Assembly (NCBI GenBank): GCA_030323885.1 | Contig: CM059194.1 | Location: forward strand, 25,547,363-25,611,362 | Length of the DNA: 64,000 nt | Direction: 5' to 3' | Source of the DNA: Branchipolynoe longqiensis | Taxonomy: Eukaryota; Annelida; Polychaeta; Phyllodocida; Polynoidae | Shown here: positions 32,542 through 44,050 of the stretch, piece after piece | Position numbering within the stretch: the first letter of the stretch is position 1 | Layout: every line of letters begins with the position of its first letter | Notes under the pieces: model-generated | Database searches by the model: none | What the model was told of the DNA's origin: nothing | Seen by the model: only the letters and a program-made list of their open reading frames with translations | Translations under genes and position numbers: made by a program

Positions 32542-33469
32542 GTCTACTTAAATAAACTTTTGGAACCCGAGTAAGGGCAGTGCATTTCCAGGAACATTCA
32601 TAGGCTTAACCGTAACGAGAAATTTAAGATGCTTTTGGTTCAGAAAATGAAGGGGGGGGGGGGGGAACACAAAGTCGTGACTATTTAATTACAGACAAGC
32701 TAAATCTGGAGGGAAAAAAAGTACATGGAAAGGAAAATCACATCGAGAAAAATGCTATCACCTTTCTGAATTTCTAAATTGATTATAATAAAATTACTTG
32801 TTTCTCTATAACGATCGTGTTTAAATAACATTTTCAGTAGATTTAAAGATTGATTATTGCACCATATCTGTTGAACAATAATTTAATATACTCTTGAGAT
32901 ATACCCACAATTAGGAAGCAAACACTACCATAATGATGCATATATTATTTTGTCAACTTTATTCATAGCATATTTTCAACAAATAAAAATCATCTGAAAT
33001 CTGATCACAGAGAATACAATGAGAAACATTTAAAGAGAAATATTAACATTACATATTTCCACCAATAACGTTCTTTAAAACTTGTATTATATATCTTTCT
33101 TTACCACAATACATTTGATATTTTAGTCATTAGGCACCTTCACTAATTTTCTTTTGATATAACTAATTAAATCTAGATTCTATCACATCTTCTCGTAACT
33201 ATCATATTTAGAAAAAAACCTGATTGAATTAAATCCACAATTTGATCGGCCACAACTATTTTGGATGTTGCGAGGACTTCTGAAAGGATATAAGTTACTA
33301 CCTTCTTTGAAGAATACATCTCTAATACTATCCATAACAAAGCAAGGGACACTTAAAAGTAAGTGCAAATGGTAGAGCGATACAATTACATTTATTTTTG
33401 TGTTACATCGGTTCATTAAGCAGCGAAAATTTCAATCGTGAACAACTGTTCCTCATTATTCCAGGGGAC
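32542..33469. other. AT-rich DNA without a gene
   Basis: A run of 14 G at about 32652-32665 and otherwise AT-rich single-copy-looking sequence. A 77-codon minus-strand frame at 33183-33416 is not supported. Confidence 0.5.
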
Positions 33470-33632
33470 TTTGCTCTTTCCTAGTAATGCCGAGGGTCAG
33501 GCTATGGAGCGACAAGCATAGAATTTTAAGTCATTGGTTTGACTGGACTAGGATATGAACCCAGAGTTTGAGTCCCACGACCTGTCAAAACGGGAAGCGG
33601 CCACTCAGAGTATTCTGACCACATTGATCTGC
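33470..33632 (-). repeat. SINE-1 head and part of the body, eroded
   Basis: CCTAGTAATGCCGAGGGTCA, AAGTCATTGGTTTGACT and the head region (AACGGGAAGC...CCAC) match the SINE complement. The 3' tail is absent. Confidence 0.65.
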
Positions 33633-33922
33633 ATATCTAAGACTAAGCAAGAATAAAAGTGGATGTAGCAGACTTTACCTGATATATTTATAACAAACAA
33701 AGGGAAACCAGTAACGAAATAGCGAATGGTAGACAGGAAGTGTGAACACTTATTTGTCTGAACACTTATAACGTTGAACCTGTGGAATTATTATGACCTT
33801 CGTTAAAGAATACTCTATTATAAACTGTTGCAAAAATATGAGTTCGCCTTTAGACTCTGTAGTGAAATAATGGAATCAGGAAGTGCAGCAAGTGTCACCC
33901 ATATAGCCAGTTCCTTAGTCAA

Positions 33923-34248
33923 AGTTCCATAGTCCGATAGGTCTGAATTTCTGCCATGTTTTAAGATAAATATATCAGGTTAATCATTATAATCTACCTT
34001 ACTTTAGTTTTATGTAAGCTTTATAAACAAATGCCATATTTGGAAATATTTGAGGTGAAAATATGAAAAAGTAATTTTAGAATGCTTGTTGAAATGTTAG
34101 ACACCATATGTTTCAGTATTAACAGGTCCTACTATATGGACTTAGTATTCCTTCCATACAGGAGCATATGTTTAGTGAATGCATGGAATCAAATTTAGGT
34201 AACGTTTTTGGTTTAGAAAATGTAATTCTTTCATCGGACTATGTAGCT
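33923..34248 (+). mobile_element. TTAA MITE, family B, copy 2
   Basis: Ends AGTTCCATAGTCCGATAG and CATCGGACTATGTAGCT. Right flank TTAA (34249-34252), left flank TCAA (33919-33922), i.e. one substitution. Interior homologous to 25384-25730 (GATAAATATA, CAACAGGTTC-type blocks). Confidence 0.8.
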
Positions 34249-34511
34249 TTAAATATAGCTTAGATTATAAATATAACAGAACACCAAAACTGACAATCAT
34301 TTTAATTAAGTATTTGTCTTTTTCCTGTCACATTTACTAAGCCTAAATGTGACATAAAAAGATAAAGAAAATGTTTTAGATAATGAAATCAATAATGAAA
34401 TGATTCATGTCACGTGATTTTCATTAAAAGTAATCGATATATGCAAATGCTCAAACGACACTTAAACATGTTATCAACCTAAATTAGTGGCATATTTTGA
34501 TGGTAGTCATG

Positions 34512-35076
34512 AGCCGTGTTCACACGGGCAATGTAAATCGATTCGTAGAAATCAACTTGCCTAGTTCGACGTACATTTCGCGTGTGTGAACGGGTGTGTG
34601 AGTCGAATTAGGGCTGAATCGATTTCTGTGATCCCAATACTGTAAACCACTTGTGGAGGTCGATTACGTGAGTCGATTTCTGTGAATCGATTTATTTTGC
34701 CCATGTGGACGCACTGAGGCGGATTAAGGAGGTCACACTTTCCGGTCGATCAAAAGCGCATATTATATAATTTAGTCTATGAAACCGCTAGCTGGGCACA
34801 GATGTTTTTTTCATCATTTATTTTTAGGGTTTCACTGCCCAGCAGAAGTTTTGACCGTTCCAAACCAATACGATTCAGTACATACATATCTAGGTCGAAC
34901 CCACTCTCTCGTGGTGACGTCGCCTAACCGAAAACTGGCGCTGGTCAGACTGGACTTGCTCATGCGCAGATATCGATTTCCGGCCCAAGTACTGCCCGTG
35001 TGAACGGGCTGCTAATTTGATTCCTAGTATTCGCCTTGTCTAAATCGATTTATAATTTTCCAATGTGAACACGGCT
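34512..35076 (+). mobile_element. Inverted-repeat element with AGCCGTGTTCACACGGG ends, copy 2
   Basis: Ends AGCCGTGTTCACACGGGCA and TGTGAACACGGCT, flanked by ATG at 34509-34511 and 35077-35079. Subterminal GCCTAGTTCGACGTACATTT and AGGGCTGAATCGATTTC align with 23957-24508, but the interior lacks the CGG module. Confidence 0.82.
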
Positions 35077-35083
35077 ATGGACA

Positions 35084-35290
35084 CATGGTGTTAATGGAAT
35101 AAATTATGCACTTACTATGTAGCAACACACACAATCCTTCTAGAACATATATTTTGCTATTAGATTATAAGTTGGGGATAGATTATAAATCTAAGTTGGT
35201 GACAAAGTTTGATGGTATTTATAGACACAAGGTGTTTAACGCATAAATTATACATTTACTGGACAGCAACACCAATCATCAACAAATATT
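35084..35290. repeat. Direct duplication of about 70 bp
   Basis: GACACATGGTGTTAATGGAATAAATTATGC-like sequence at 35082 recurs diverged at 35223 (GACACAAGGTGTTTAACGCA), each followed by a (T/G)G(T/A)CAGCAACA block. Confidence 0.55.
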
Positions 35291-35522
35291 GTTTCTATCA
35301 CAATATGGGATGGGGAGGGATAGATTAAACATACTAGACTAATACTACTATAGTTGATATCTGTAACACATATAAATGATGTATGCCAACAATGAAACTG
35401 TAAAACAGTTAGAAAATACAGAATGTCTGTGTTAAAGGTAACCTTTAGAGTGTAATTCTGAAACTTCACAAAGATTAAATTTGTTGAAATAACAATGTTT
35501 ATATTAATTCCTGACATATATG

Positions 35523-35714
35523 CTATTTCTTGCCATGTGTTCCCTCCCCTTTGTAAGCCCCCACATATCCGGTGGCGTCAACTGGATCAGTGCGACCCTC
35601 TGCGCCTTTGCCCTTCCCAGATTCATCGAACCGCTCCTTGTGGGATCCAGTATACTTGGATGCATCCGTCATACGATCGACACCACCTGTTGCCGATACC
35701 TTAGTCTTTATGTG
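35523..35714 (-). CDS. TPPP-like: TPPP/p25 copy B, terminal exon (63 codons plus stop)
   Basis: Follows a CTATGCAG acceptor and starts in phase 0 with [20 protein letters not shown]. It continues [20 protein letters not shown] and [16 protein letters not shown], and stops at a TAG (35523-35525). The [28 protein letters not shown] stretch is the most conserved part of all TPPP proteins and makes the identification certain. Joined to the exons at 37348-37447 and 37980-38158 it gives 156 residues, about 15-20 short of vertebrate TPPP3, which fits a small undetected first coding exon. The Lys-rich C-terminus (HGKK) is typical. Confidence 0.95.
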   Translation of the reverse strand, partial: HIKTKVSATGGVDRMTDASKYTGSHKERFDESGKGKGAEGRTDPVDATGYVGAYKGEGTHGKK

Positions 35715-36426
35715 CTGCATAGGAGAAGAAAGGAGAGCAAGATGTGTTATTTGTAATGTAATGGCATAGCCATGCTATAAAGCCAGTTAAGACACTTAAA
35801 CAGTCTTTAAATGAACATTGGATACATTATATTGCATTCGATTTTTAGAATCACACTGCTTTTAATTTGTTATGTACAACCTTGTGGAAAAGCAATGAAA
35901 AAATACACGCAATCGTGATCAGAATGGTGCATGCAGGTCACATACGGCATTGTTACAAACAATTTGATTCTTTTCAAAAGAAGACAAAAAAGAAGCAGAC
36001 AGCATGTGATCTATTTATGCACCAATTTCTAGGATTATCGACTATTTTCAACTTGGATCACGGTAACTGAGGACACCCTATATGTTTATTGTAAAAAAGA
36101 TAGCGGGGAACGCTCATTTGTGGTCATTGCGGGGGCGCAGAGAACAGCAGAATACCCCACTCCCACCGCCCACTAGGCCGGGGGGGGGGGGGCATGGTAA
36201 CCTCTGCCCACCTCTGCACCCTCCTCATTGGCTCGCCAGTCACACAGTAGCCAATACCAGGTATTTTCTCACTGGGTCCTCTTTCCTCCTCCTGGGCACT
36301 CTCCTCCGAACAGCCACCCAAGCTACACCTCCATCTTCACCCACCCACCAACACCTTCATTGATTTCAATATATTTCATCCAACAAATATTGAAACCTTA
36401 TATACTCTTGCTCATGGCCAGGCTTT

Positions 36427-36760
36427 AAGCCTTGAACATTTCACTCGTCTGTGGTCCCTTGATACCTAATCAGTGTCCTGATTATTATTAAGCATTGTTC
36501 ACTTCTTACTGCCTTTCCGTTGCATAACCTTATCTCCATCCATGTCAGCTGGTTGCCGAGGGTTAGGTATACTGTCATGGGTGGTGATGAAACTTGGAAA
36601 TATAGCGCCAAGAGCGGGAATCGAACCCACATCTATTGCATTCCGGGCCAGTGTGCTAACCATTACACCAGCTAGGCTCCCTGACGTCTCCACCTACCCA
36701 CGCCTGCCTGTCCTATGCAGCTCCTTGCCTGAGAGGTCAGAGCAGGTTACTACAATATTG
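36427..36760 (-). repeat. SINE-2, a second tRNA-derived family
   Basis: Minus-strand head: GGTGTAATGGTTAGCACACT (A box) and GTGGGTTCGATTCCCGC (B box), between 36616 and 36690. It is preceded by a CTGCTCTGACCTCTCAGG block (36722-36742) and followed by ATATTTCCAAGTTTCATCA. Two further copies occur at 60471 and 60792. It lies in TPPP copy B intron 2. Confidence 0.75.
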
Positions 36761-36825
36761 TAACCACACACCCTATTGGTGACCTCCGGAGGTAGAAATA
36801 ATTGATTTCAAGATTCATTGTTGGA

Positions 36826-36937
36826 GTTTTACGTCCTGGCAACATCTAAGGTCATATCAGGACGGGTACCGATTTGTGACAGTGCGCACTCATGGTAACT
36901 TTGTAGTGCTGCCCACTGGGAGACCAGGTCCACACTG
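36826..36937 (-). repeat. SINE-1, tail half
   Basis: TTGTTGGAGTTTTACGTCCT, GGCAACATCTAAGGTCATAT, then CACTCATGG and CCCACTGGGAGACCAGG: the 3' half of the SINE in minus orientation, broken at about 36937. Confidence 0.8.
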
Positions 36938-36993
36938 TTCTCTGTGCTCCATGAGCAATGTTTACATATGCATTAGATTTGTGTTATTGTAAA

Positions 36994-37318
36994 ACCGGGC
37001 GTGGTGGCCTAATCGGTAGAGCGCGAGCCTCGCGTGCGGGAGATCGGGAGTTGGGTTCCAGGTCAAGTGAAACCAATTACTTTAAAATCGACACTTGTCG
37101 CTTCCTAGCCGTCACTTGGCATTATTAGGAAAGGCAAGGACTGGTTAGCTCAGTGTCAGGACAATGTGACTGAGTGGGATATCGGGCCATGGTGCCGGCA
37201 GTCTGATTTCCCAGTGGGACAGCACTATAAAGTTGCCATGATTGCACACCAGCACAAGTCGATACCTTTCCTGATATGACCTTAGATGTTGCTAGGAAGT
37301 AAAACAACAAACAAACAA
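36994..37318 (+). repeat. SINE-1, full length, in TPPP copy B intron 2
   Basis: Head CGGGCGTGGTGGCCTAATCG with A and B boxes, full body and an AACAACAAACAAACAA tail. A perfect 12-bp duplication, TGTTATTGTAAA, sits at 36982-36993 and 37319-37330. The insertion ends 24 bp from the exon 2 donor (37342-37347). Confidence 0.93.
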
Positions 37319-37347
37319 TGTTATTGTAAATGATCTAAAGTACTTAC

Positions 37348-37447
37348 ATCAGCCTTCTTGGTTCCATCTAGTTTCTCTGCAATTGCATCAAAGCCATCAC
37401 CGGCAATGTCCTTCATGAATTTTGTGAACTCTGCCTGTGTCAGGAAG
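37348..37447 (-). CDS. TPPP-like: TPPP/p25 copy B, internal exon (33 codons)
   Basis: CCACCAG acceptor, GTAAGT donor. It completes an Asn codon and encodes FLTQAEFTKFMKDIAGDGFD and AIAEKLDGTKKAD. It ends in phase 0, matching the start of the 35714 exon. Same length as the copy A exon at 2210-2309. Confidence 0.93.
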
Positions 37448-37979
37448 CTGGTGGGAGAAGGGGTGGTTATGAATATATATACACACATAGACCAATTACA
37501 GTCAAATTATCAACATGTGGGGACATTATCTGACCCTACAGAACCAGCTGAGATGAAATAATGACCGTTAGTTAATCCAGTCACCTCCCTGACCTCTGGT
37601 CGGGGTGAGGAAGGAAGAAGGAGGAGGGTAAGGGGTGGAACGTGGACAACTAACTTGAAATCAACATCAGTGCCCAATATGTGGACTGTTTAGGCTAGTT
37701 GTGGGGATGTAGACATAAAATATTAAAAAGAATCCTGAAATTTGATCTGGCATATATGCTATCAGGAGTCCACAATTAACTATAGTATATTAGAAATATT
37801 AGTAAAATCGTATATGAGCAAAGCCGATTATCCACGGTTGGAATTTCCCTTACTTAATCAAAAAATGCATTTTATTTGAGAGCAAAATAGAAAACAGAAA
37901 TCAAATCAATCCTCACTACATCTATTAGAGAGATTAAAAACATCAGTCTTTACAATGTGTTCACAGTAGGCCCACTCAC

Positions 37980-38158
37980 TTCTTTCCCTTGGTCTTGTGC
38001 TTGGAAAAGCGGATGTCAATGCTGTTTGATGACCAGTCACCCGTCTTCTTCATGAGCTTGGCATGCGTAAATAGCTGAGTTAGATCTTTTGTTGTCATCA
38101 TACCTGGCTTTGAGGCATACTCCGTGTAGCAAGCAGTGAGCTGCACCATCTTGAAGGC
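37980..38158 (-). CDS. TPPP-like: TPPP/p25 copy B, p25-alpha domain exon (59 codons)
   Basis: Acceptor TTTCAG, donor GTGAGT. It encodes AFKMVQLTACYTEYASKPGM, TTKDLTQLFTHAKLMKKTGD and SSNSIDIRFSKHKTKGK, the tubulin-binding p25-alpha core. Because the acceptor precedes the first in-frame ATG (residue 4) and the same arrangement is seen in copy A, translation probably starts in an upstream exon to the right, which I could not identify. No promoter is recognisable. Copy B lies about 30 kb upstream of copy A on the same strand, so the two are a tandem duplication. Confidence 0.93.
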
Positions 38159-38659
38159 CTGAAATCTAGCAAACCACAATTAATTCATAACTGCAAATTA
38201 ATGTATATTTATTTCAATGTAAAGAAATTGTCATCCCTGGTACATCCAGTTATAATAAAATATATTGTCTTCCTTCGATTATTCAATTCAAAAGCTTTCA
38301 GAATATTACACCCAGATAAATTAGAATCTAATGGCTTGAAACTATAATAGGCTACATGGTATCTTTCCTTTCCAGTGGTGACACAATGGTGAAAACTCAT
38401 TACCCAGGTGGGAGCACGTTCAACTAAGTCCAAACACTTCAGTCAACAGACCGAGAAACACCAAAATGTATTTTATGAGCTTTTTTTTACAGTGTCTTAA
38501 AAGATCAGCTCACGTGACTTTTGCGAAGTGTTCCTTATGTGAATATACACTATATGTTAACAACATTTTAAAAACTTAGAAATATTAACTGCATTTTAAT
38601 CAGAGCAACTAGCAATAGCCATAAGACACTTGGCCTAATGCTCCAGGAGAGATAACCCC

Positions 38660-38915
38660 TACCTATTTACTTAAGTTGGCTGTCGCTTCCTAGCTAGGCA
38701 CTCGGCATTATTAGGATAGCGCAATGAATGGTTTACTCAGTGTCAAAATAATATCCCTGATTGGGACATCAGGTCATGGTGCTGGCAGCCTGGTCTCCCA
38801 GTGGGTCAACACTATAACGTCACCATGAATGTGCACTGTCACAAGTCTGTACACATCATGATATGACCTTGGATGTTGCCAGGACGTAAAACTCCAACAA
38901 CCAACCAACTTAGGT
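38660..38915 (+). repeat. SINE-1, head eroded
   Basis: Body from CTGTCGCTTCCTAGC to the GATATGACCTTGGATGTTGC tail and AACAACCAACCAAC. Only traces of the tRNA-like head remain at 38610-38660. In or near the 5' part of TPPP copy B. Confidence 0.8.
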
Positions 38916-39189
38916 TGGACCTCAAGTGGCCCATTCTGTCTCAAAAGGTGCTAAGCAACATGAGACAACACTGTGTCCATTGTAACGATCAACATACTAT
39001 CTACTTATGCATTTGCTCAGGATAAACTGATTTGTTTTTTACATGGTGTTTCATAATCCCAATAGAATACATATTGATTTGAAGCAAATGTCCTTGTGTT
39101 TTCAGTGTATCCATTTCTGTGCTGTTTTGTGTGAATCGTTACAATGGACAAAAAAAAAAAGAGTTATCACCTTTTGAGACAGGCTGCAT

Positions 39190-39420
39190 TACACAAAGTG
39201 GTATTTCACCTAATTTAATCTCCATTAGAAGTATGAGAAGCACCCTGCCAAGTTCTATCATCAGGAGACATGTGGTCATAGGTGAAAAGTGAGTTTCAAA
39301 TATAGGTCTGTAGTGAAGGATCGGTGTGGGATTAGCACCAACCCCCAACTTCCGGTGTGTAAGCTGAAGCTGCGACCCGGCTTGCGGGCTTGCAGCTATA
39401 GTCCTTCATGAGGGGCCAGT
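39190..39420. repeat. Dispersed repeat shared with 41700-41895
   Basis: ACACAAAGTGG(T/C)ATTT, AGGTGAAAAGT and an AGGATCGG(G)TGTGG-type end recur in order at 41706-41875. AAGCTGAAGCTGCGACC (39363) has inverted and direct relatives at 41690 and 42400-42440. DNA from 38916 to 40209 otherwise shows no gene. Confidence 0.5.
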
Positions 39421-40209
39421 GGAACTGGGAAGACAAGTAATATAAAGAGTCTCATTCGATCAAATACTTGTGAACAAGTAAAGTTGTCTTGGACGTGTTA
39501 CTGCCCATTTAAGGTAGCCCACCTGTTACTAACTAGATGGGTTTTAAACTTTGAAAATATATTAAATTGCAGAATTTGACCTGATTGACCTATTTTACCT
39601 AGGGCAAGCCATATATGGATAGAAAGCTGAGGTCACTTCGTATCATCTGGTACCATCCATGACTTTCTACGATGTAGTGCAAGGAAGCGCGAGCCCATTA
39701 AAGATACCCTGTTTTCAGAGTTGTTTTCATTGACACCAGTAATGAAGGAATAGTACCTAAATACACTACTTATACAAATGGATTTTACTTAAGTACATTC
39801 AATCAAACAACACGATCGGATAGCACGAATGTTGATCTTCTAGAATCTGCAATCTCATCAAAATCAAATACATAGATAAATAGTTACAAGCATGTGAATA
39901 TTGATGAAAAAAGCACCATTCCTGGACTTTTAATGGACGCTGCCGTTACCTACTTTTAGCCATTTAGGTTAAAGACATAGATCAATTGTATCCACAATGA
40001 AAGTAAACATGAACTGACGCAAAAAAAAACAAGAAACTAACCCAACCATTTCTAACACTACTGGGAAGACCATTTTGTTTGACTAAAAATATTTTATTCA
40101 CATAAATTTGCCCCATATCTCAGCATCGAAGCACTGGTCTTCTGGCGGAGTCCTTATACTATAGCATATGTTGAACTGAGAAAGAACAGACATGATAACA
40201 TGACTAAGT

Positions 40210-40450
40210 TTGACATCAATTCATAGTGCCGGCGTCAGGGTATCTGACGAGGGCAGCACTATAAAGTCACCGTGCGCACTCAATCACATTATCCCTACGT
40301 TGAGCCAACCAGACAATCGAAAAATCCCGAATGCCAGGCAAAGTAACGACAAGTACTAATTTGGTTCAGTCTTCGGTTTGACTCGGTGGGGGATCGCACC
40401 CACGATCGCCCAGACGGGAAGCGGGCGTGGTGCCAACTCAGGCTCCCCGT
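40210..40450 (-). repeat. SINE-1, strongly diverged
   Basis: GGGCAGCACTATAAAGTCAC, GAATGCCAGGC, GACAAGTA and GGTTTGACTCGG in SINE order; tail lost, head partly readable (GACGGGAAGC). Confidence 0.6.
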
Positions 40451-40731
40451 CAGGTTTGGGGTTATTGACGTTTTGAGGTGAGTGTACGGCAGGCATTACT
40501 GCAAGAACGAGCCAGCTTCTCACTCGGGGTCACAGACCCACCCATCTGATACCGATGACTCACTGGCACTCACTTGGTGCAGATACTGGTGGGTCAGTGA
40601 ACGTGTTCAACATTTACACAGCAGTGCAAAGAGTACTCCACCGAAAAGTAGGCCGATTAGCCTTAATATCAACATTTTATCACCGAAAATGACCGGTTTA
40701 AGTTTATCAACCTATTTGTCAGTTGCTTGGT

Positions 40732-41040
40732 TCTTGGAGTTTTACATCCTGACAACATCTAAGGTCAAATCAGGATGGTTACCGACTTGTGACTGCACAC
40801 TCATGGCAACTTTATAGTGCTGCCCGACTGGGAAATCAAGCCACCGGCACCATGACCCAATATCCCACTTAGTCACATTATCCTGACACTGAGCCAACCA
40901 GTCCTTGTCCTATCATATTAATGCCAAGCGCCAGGCTAGGAAGGGACACGTATCAATTTTAAAGGCATTGGTTTGACTCGACCGACTGGGAACCAAACTC
41001 CCGACCTTCCACATGCGCGATTAGGCCACCGCGCCCGGTA
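40732..41040 (-). repeat. SINE-1, nearly full length
   Basis: From TTGGAGTTTTACATCCTGAC through CATGACCCAATATCCCACT to GGCCACCGCGCCCGGT, i.e. the complement of the complete SINE. Confidence 0.88.
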
Positions 41041-41165
41041 CCTATTTATCAAACCATGAATGTAATATTTGATTGACAGACCCCTTCTTCGCGCCCCCTA
41101 TCGGGCGACTGTCTATATAATCTAATGGTATAACTAAGAACATGTTGATAACTTTGGATGGCCCC

Positions 41166-41583
41166 TAGATAAAAGATTCACCCGGTACTTGTAGTACACG
41201 GGTGAAGACCAGCCTTATATAAATACGGGTGAAAATAGCGTTAGTATGGAACAAGAAGTAGAATGCCTGGCACCAGTGTCAAATGGTTACTTATATCAGA
41301 ACAGAGTTGGTGAAATGGGAGAGAATGCAAAAAGACAAGATGGCGGCCAGAGAACGCCATCGATTTCACTTCTAAATTGCATTAAAGTATATGTTTTATT
41401 ATATTTTCCAACTCAAAAGTAGCGGGTAAACATGAAGACATATACAAAGAATAAATGTTGCTTCTTAGATTGTGAAATTAGGCTCTCATAAAGACTCATT
41501 TCATTAGCCCGATTTTTCGACCGTTTTTATATAAGGCTGGTTTTCACCCCTGTACTCGAAGTACGGGGTGAATCTTTTATCTA
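41166..41583 (+). mobile_element. Mutator-like MITE, full copy, perfect 9-bp duplication
   Basis: TAGATAAAAGATTCACCCGG to GGGTGAATCTTTTATCTA (418 bp), flanked by GATGGCCCC at 41157-41165 and 41584-41592. The interior and both terminal hairpins are well preserved, so this and 17860 are good reference copies. Confidence 0.94.
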
Positions 41584-41619
41584 GATGGCCCCTAACAACT
41601 CTCCAATGCAATCTTCTCT

Positions 41620-42480
41620 ATAACATTTCAAGACGGGAATTCCGCTGGTCCCTCGGGAAAGACTGAATCTGGGACTCAGAACGCCGGGGTCGCAGCTTCA
41701 GTTTACACATACACAAAGTGGCATTTTATCTAATTCAAATATTTACTTGGACAGCTTCACTGAAATCGACATTTTAAACAAATGCATTCCAATAACTCTA
41801 CAGTGACCAGAAAACATGATTACAGATGAAAAGTAAATTAAAATTATAGGGTCTATTGTAAAGGAAAGGGGTGTGGGGGGGGGGGGTGTCGCAGTTTCCG
41901 CCGTCCGCCAGTTTCCACGGTACGCATACACTCAAATGCATTGTCAATGGCCGTGAGCAATCTTCATACAGAAAAAGCGAAACATCTCTAAAACCACACT
42001 ACTTAGAAACAATTCGCTTGGTACACATATAGAAAACATCTTTACCAAAAAGATTATGTTAAATTTATAAGGTTAGGGTTATAGATTTCTATTAATTTTG
42101 AATAAAACTAATGTCTTGCACTGCGCATACCATCAAACTCAAGGCATTGTCAATGGTCGTGAGCAATCTTCATACAGAAAATACAGGAAAAGTGAAATAT
42201 CTCTAAAAGCACACCATCTAGAAACAAATCGCTTGGTACACATATAGAAAACATCTTTACCAAAAACGTTATTTAAATTTATAAGGTTACTGACGATGCT
42301 GTTTGATTTTGACGCATGCGCAGAAGCAATGCATACCACGGAAACTGGCAGACGGCAGAAACTGCGACATGGGCACCGACCCCAATTTTCGATGTTTAAG
42401 CTCAAACTGCGACCTGGCATACTGGGTCGCAGCTTCAGTCCTTCATGAGGAACCAGCGGAGCTCGGAATAGCCATACTAA
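41620..42480. repeat. Composite repeat with two inverted copies of the 205-bp unit
   Basis: 41930-42120 and 42122-42300 are two units of the repeat seen inverted at 19029-19690 (GCATTGTCAATGG, GAGCAATCTTCATACAGAA, CTTTACCAAAAA). Outside them, CTGCGACC/GGTCGCAG pieces at 41685 and 42405-42440 form inverted pairs. A G-run lies at about 41875. Confidence 0.65.
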
Positions 42481-42544
42481 CATATCCGTCTACAGTAAAC
42501 TGCCCTAGCCCAAAGATTGTTCAATCACTTTGCATATGCCCCCC

Positions 42545-42891
42545 ACGGGCCGCGGTGGCCGAATCGGTAGAGCACAAGGCCTCACGTGCGGAAGGTCGGG
42601 AGTTCGCGAGTTCAGTTCCTGGTCAGGTCAAACCAATGACTTAAAAATTGATACTTGTCGCTTCCTAGCCTGGTGCTCGGCATTATTAGGATAGGGCAAG
42701 GACTGGTTAGCTCGGTGTCAGGATAATGTGACTGAGTGGGATATCGGGTCATGGTGCCAGCGGCCTGATTTCCCAGTGGGGCACCACTATAAAATCACCA
42801 TGAGTGCATACTGTCACAAGTTGGTACCCGTCCTGATATGACCTTAGATTTTGCTAGGATGTAAAACAACAACAAACAAACAAACAATCAA
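42545..42891 (+). repeat. SINE-1, full length, 13-bp duplication
   Basis: Head CGGGCCGCGGTGGCCGAATC, B box GAGTTCAGTTCCTGG, tail GATATGACCTTAGATTTTGC and AACAACAACAAACAAAC. GCATATGCCCCCC precedes (42532-42544) and follows (from 42892) the element; the right copy has expanded into a longer C run. Confidence 0.9.
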
Positions 42892-42964
42892 GCATATGCC
42901 CCCCCCCCCCCACTAAAAACAACACCCTACAACACACAGACGTTGCACAACTACAGGGTAACTG

Positions 42965-43292
42965 GCACCGGACGTGGTGGCCGGATCGGTAGAACGCAGG
43001 CCTCCCGTGTGGGAGATCTGGAGTTCGATTCCCGGTCGAGTCAAGCCAATGACTTAGAAAATTGATACTTGTCACTTGTCACTTACTAGCACTCACTTGG
43101 CAGTATTAGGATATGTAGGCTCAGTGTCAGGATAATGTGACTAAGTGGGATATCAGGTCATGGTGCTGACGGCCTGTTCTCCCAGTGGGGTTGCAGTATA
43201 AAGTCACCATGAGTGCGCACTGTCACAAGTCGGTACCCATCCTGATATGACCTTCGATGTTGCCAGGACGTAAAACACCAACAACCAACTAA
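42965..43292 (+). repeat. SINE-1, full length
   Basis: CACCGGACGTGGTGGCCGGA head, GAGTTCGATTCCCGGTCGAG B box, body, GATATGACCTTCGATGTTGC tail ending in ACACCAACAACCAAC. Confidence 0.9.
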
Positions 43293-43775
43293 GCTTAGTT
43301 GTATCAGCGGAAATAGATATCTGGTTTTAGGGAGTGGGTCTGAGCCACATAGTACTACTACCCAGCACTTCTCCTTTAACATCGACCCGCCCCTAGCAAC
43401 GCGAACGCCGACAAACAATAATACATAGCAACCGGTAACACACACAAAAATAAGGCAACTGTGATAGATCATGCACAACGGTACGGCTAACTAACACTGT
43501 CACTGCACCATGAGAAGATACCGAAGTAACAAACACATCCAAATAATTTACACGGGCTTCAATTATGGATTGATATGATTAACTAATATTAATTTAAAGT
43601 CATACTACCCAACACCGCTCATCATCACACACACACACCCCAACACATACACACACACACACACCAGAAGACCGCGATTATGCAAGTCAAGGCTTAGTAA
43701 AAGCAAAATTGACATGCTTGCAGGAGTAGCCACTGATGCAAATAATTGTTCCAACGAAATAAGCACAGTTCTCTC

Positions 43776-44050
43776 ACACACACATACACAGACATATACA
43801 CACACATACACACACACATATACATACACACACATATACATACACATACACACACATATACACACACATATACATACACACATATACATACACATACACA
43901 CACATATACATACACACATACACACACATATACACACACATACACACATATACATACACACATATACATACACATACACATACTCACACATATACACACA
44001 CATATACACACATTCACACACATACACACACAAACACACACACACACCAG
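43776..44050. repeat. ACACAT/ATACACACA microsatellite
   Basis: About 275 bp of (CA)n with regular TA and CATA steps. Shorter CA runs flank it at 43625-43665. Long open frames across it on both strands are low-complexity artefacts. Confidence 0.95.

Noticed and set aside
36994..37070. Possible tRNA gene (A and B boxes)
   Set aside because: Identical heads recur in more than ten copies, each joined to the same body and tail, so these are SINEs. Acceptor stems do not close.
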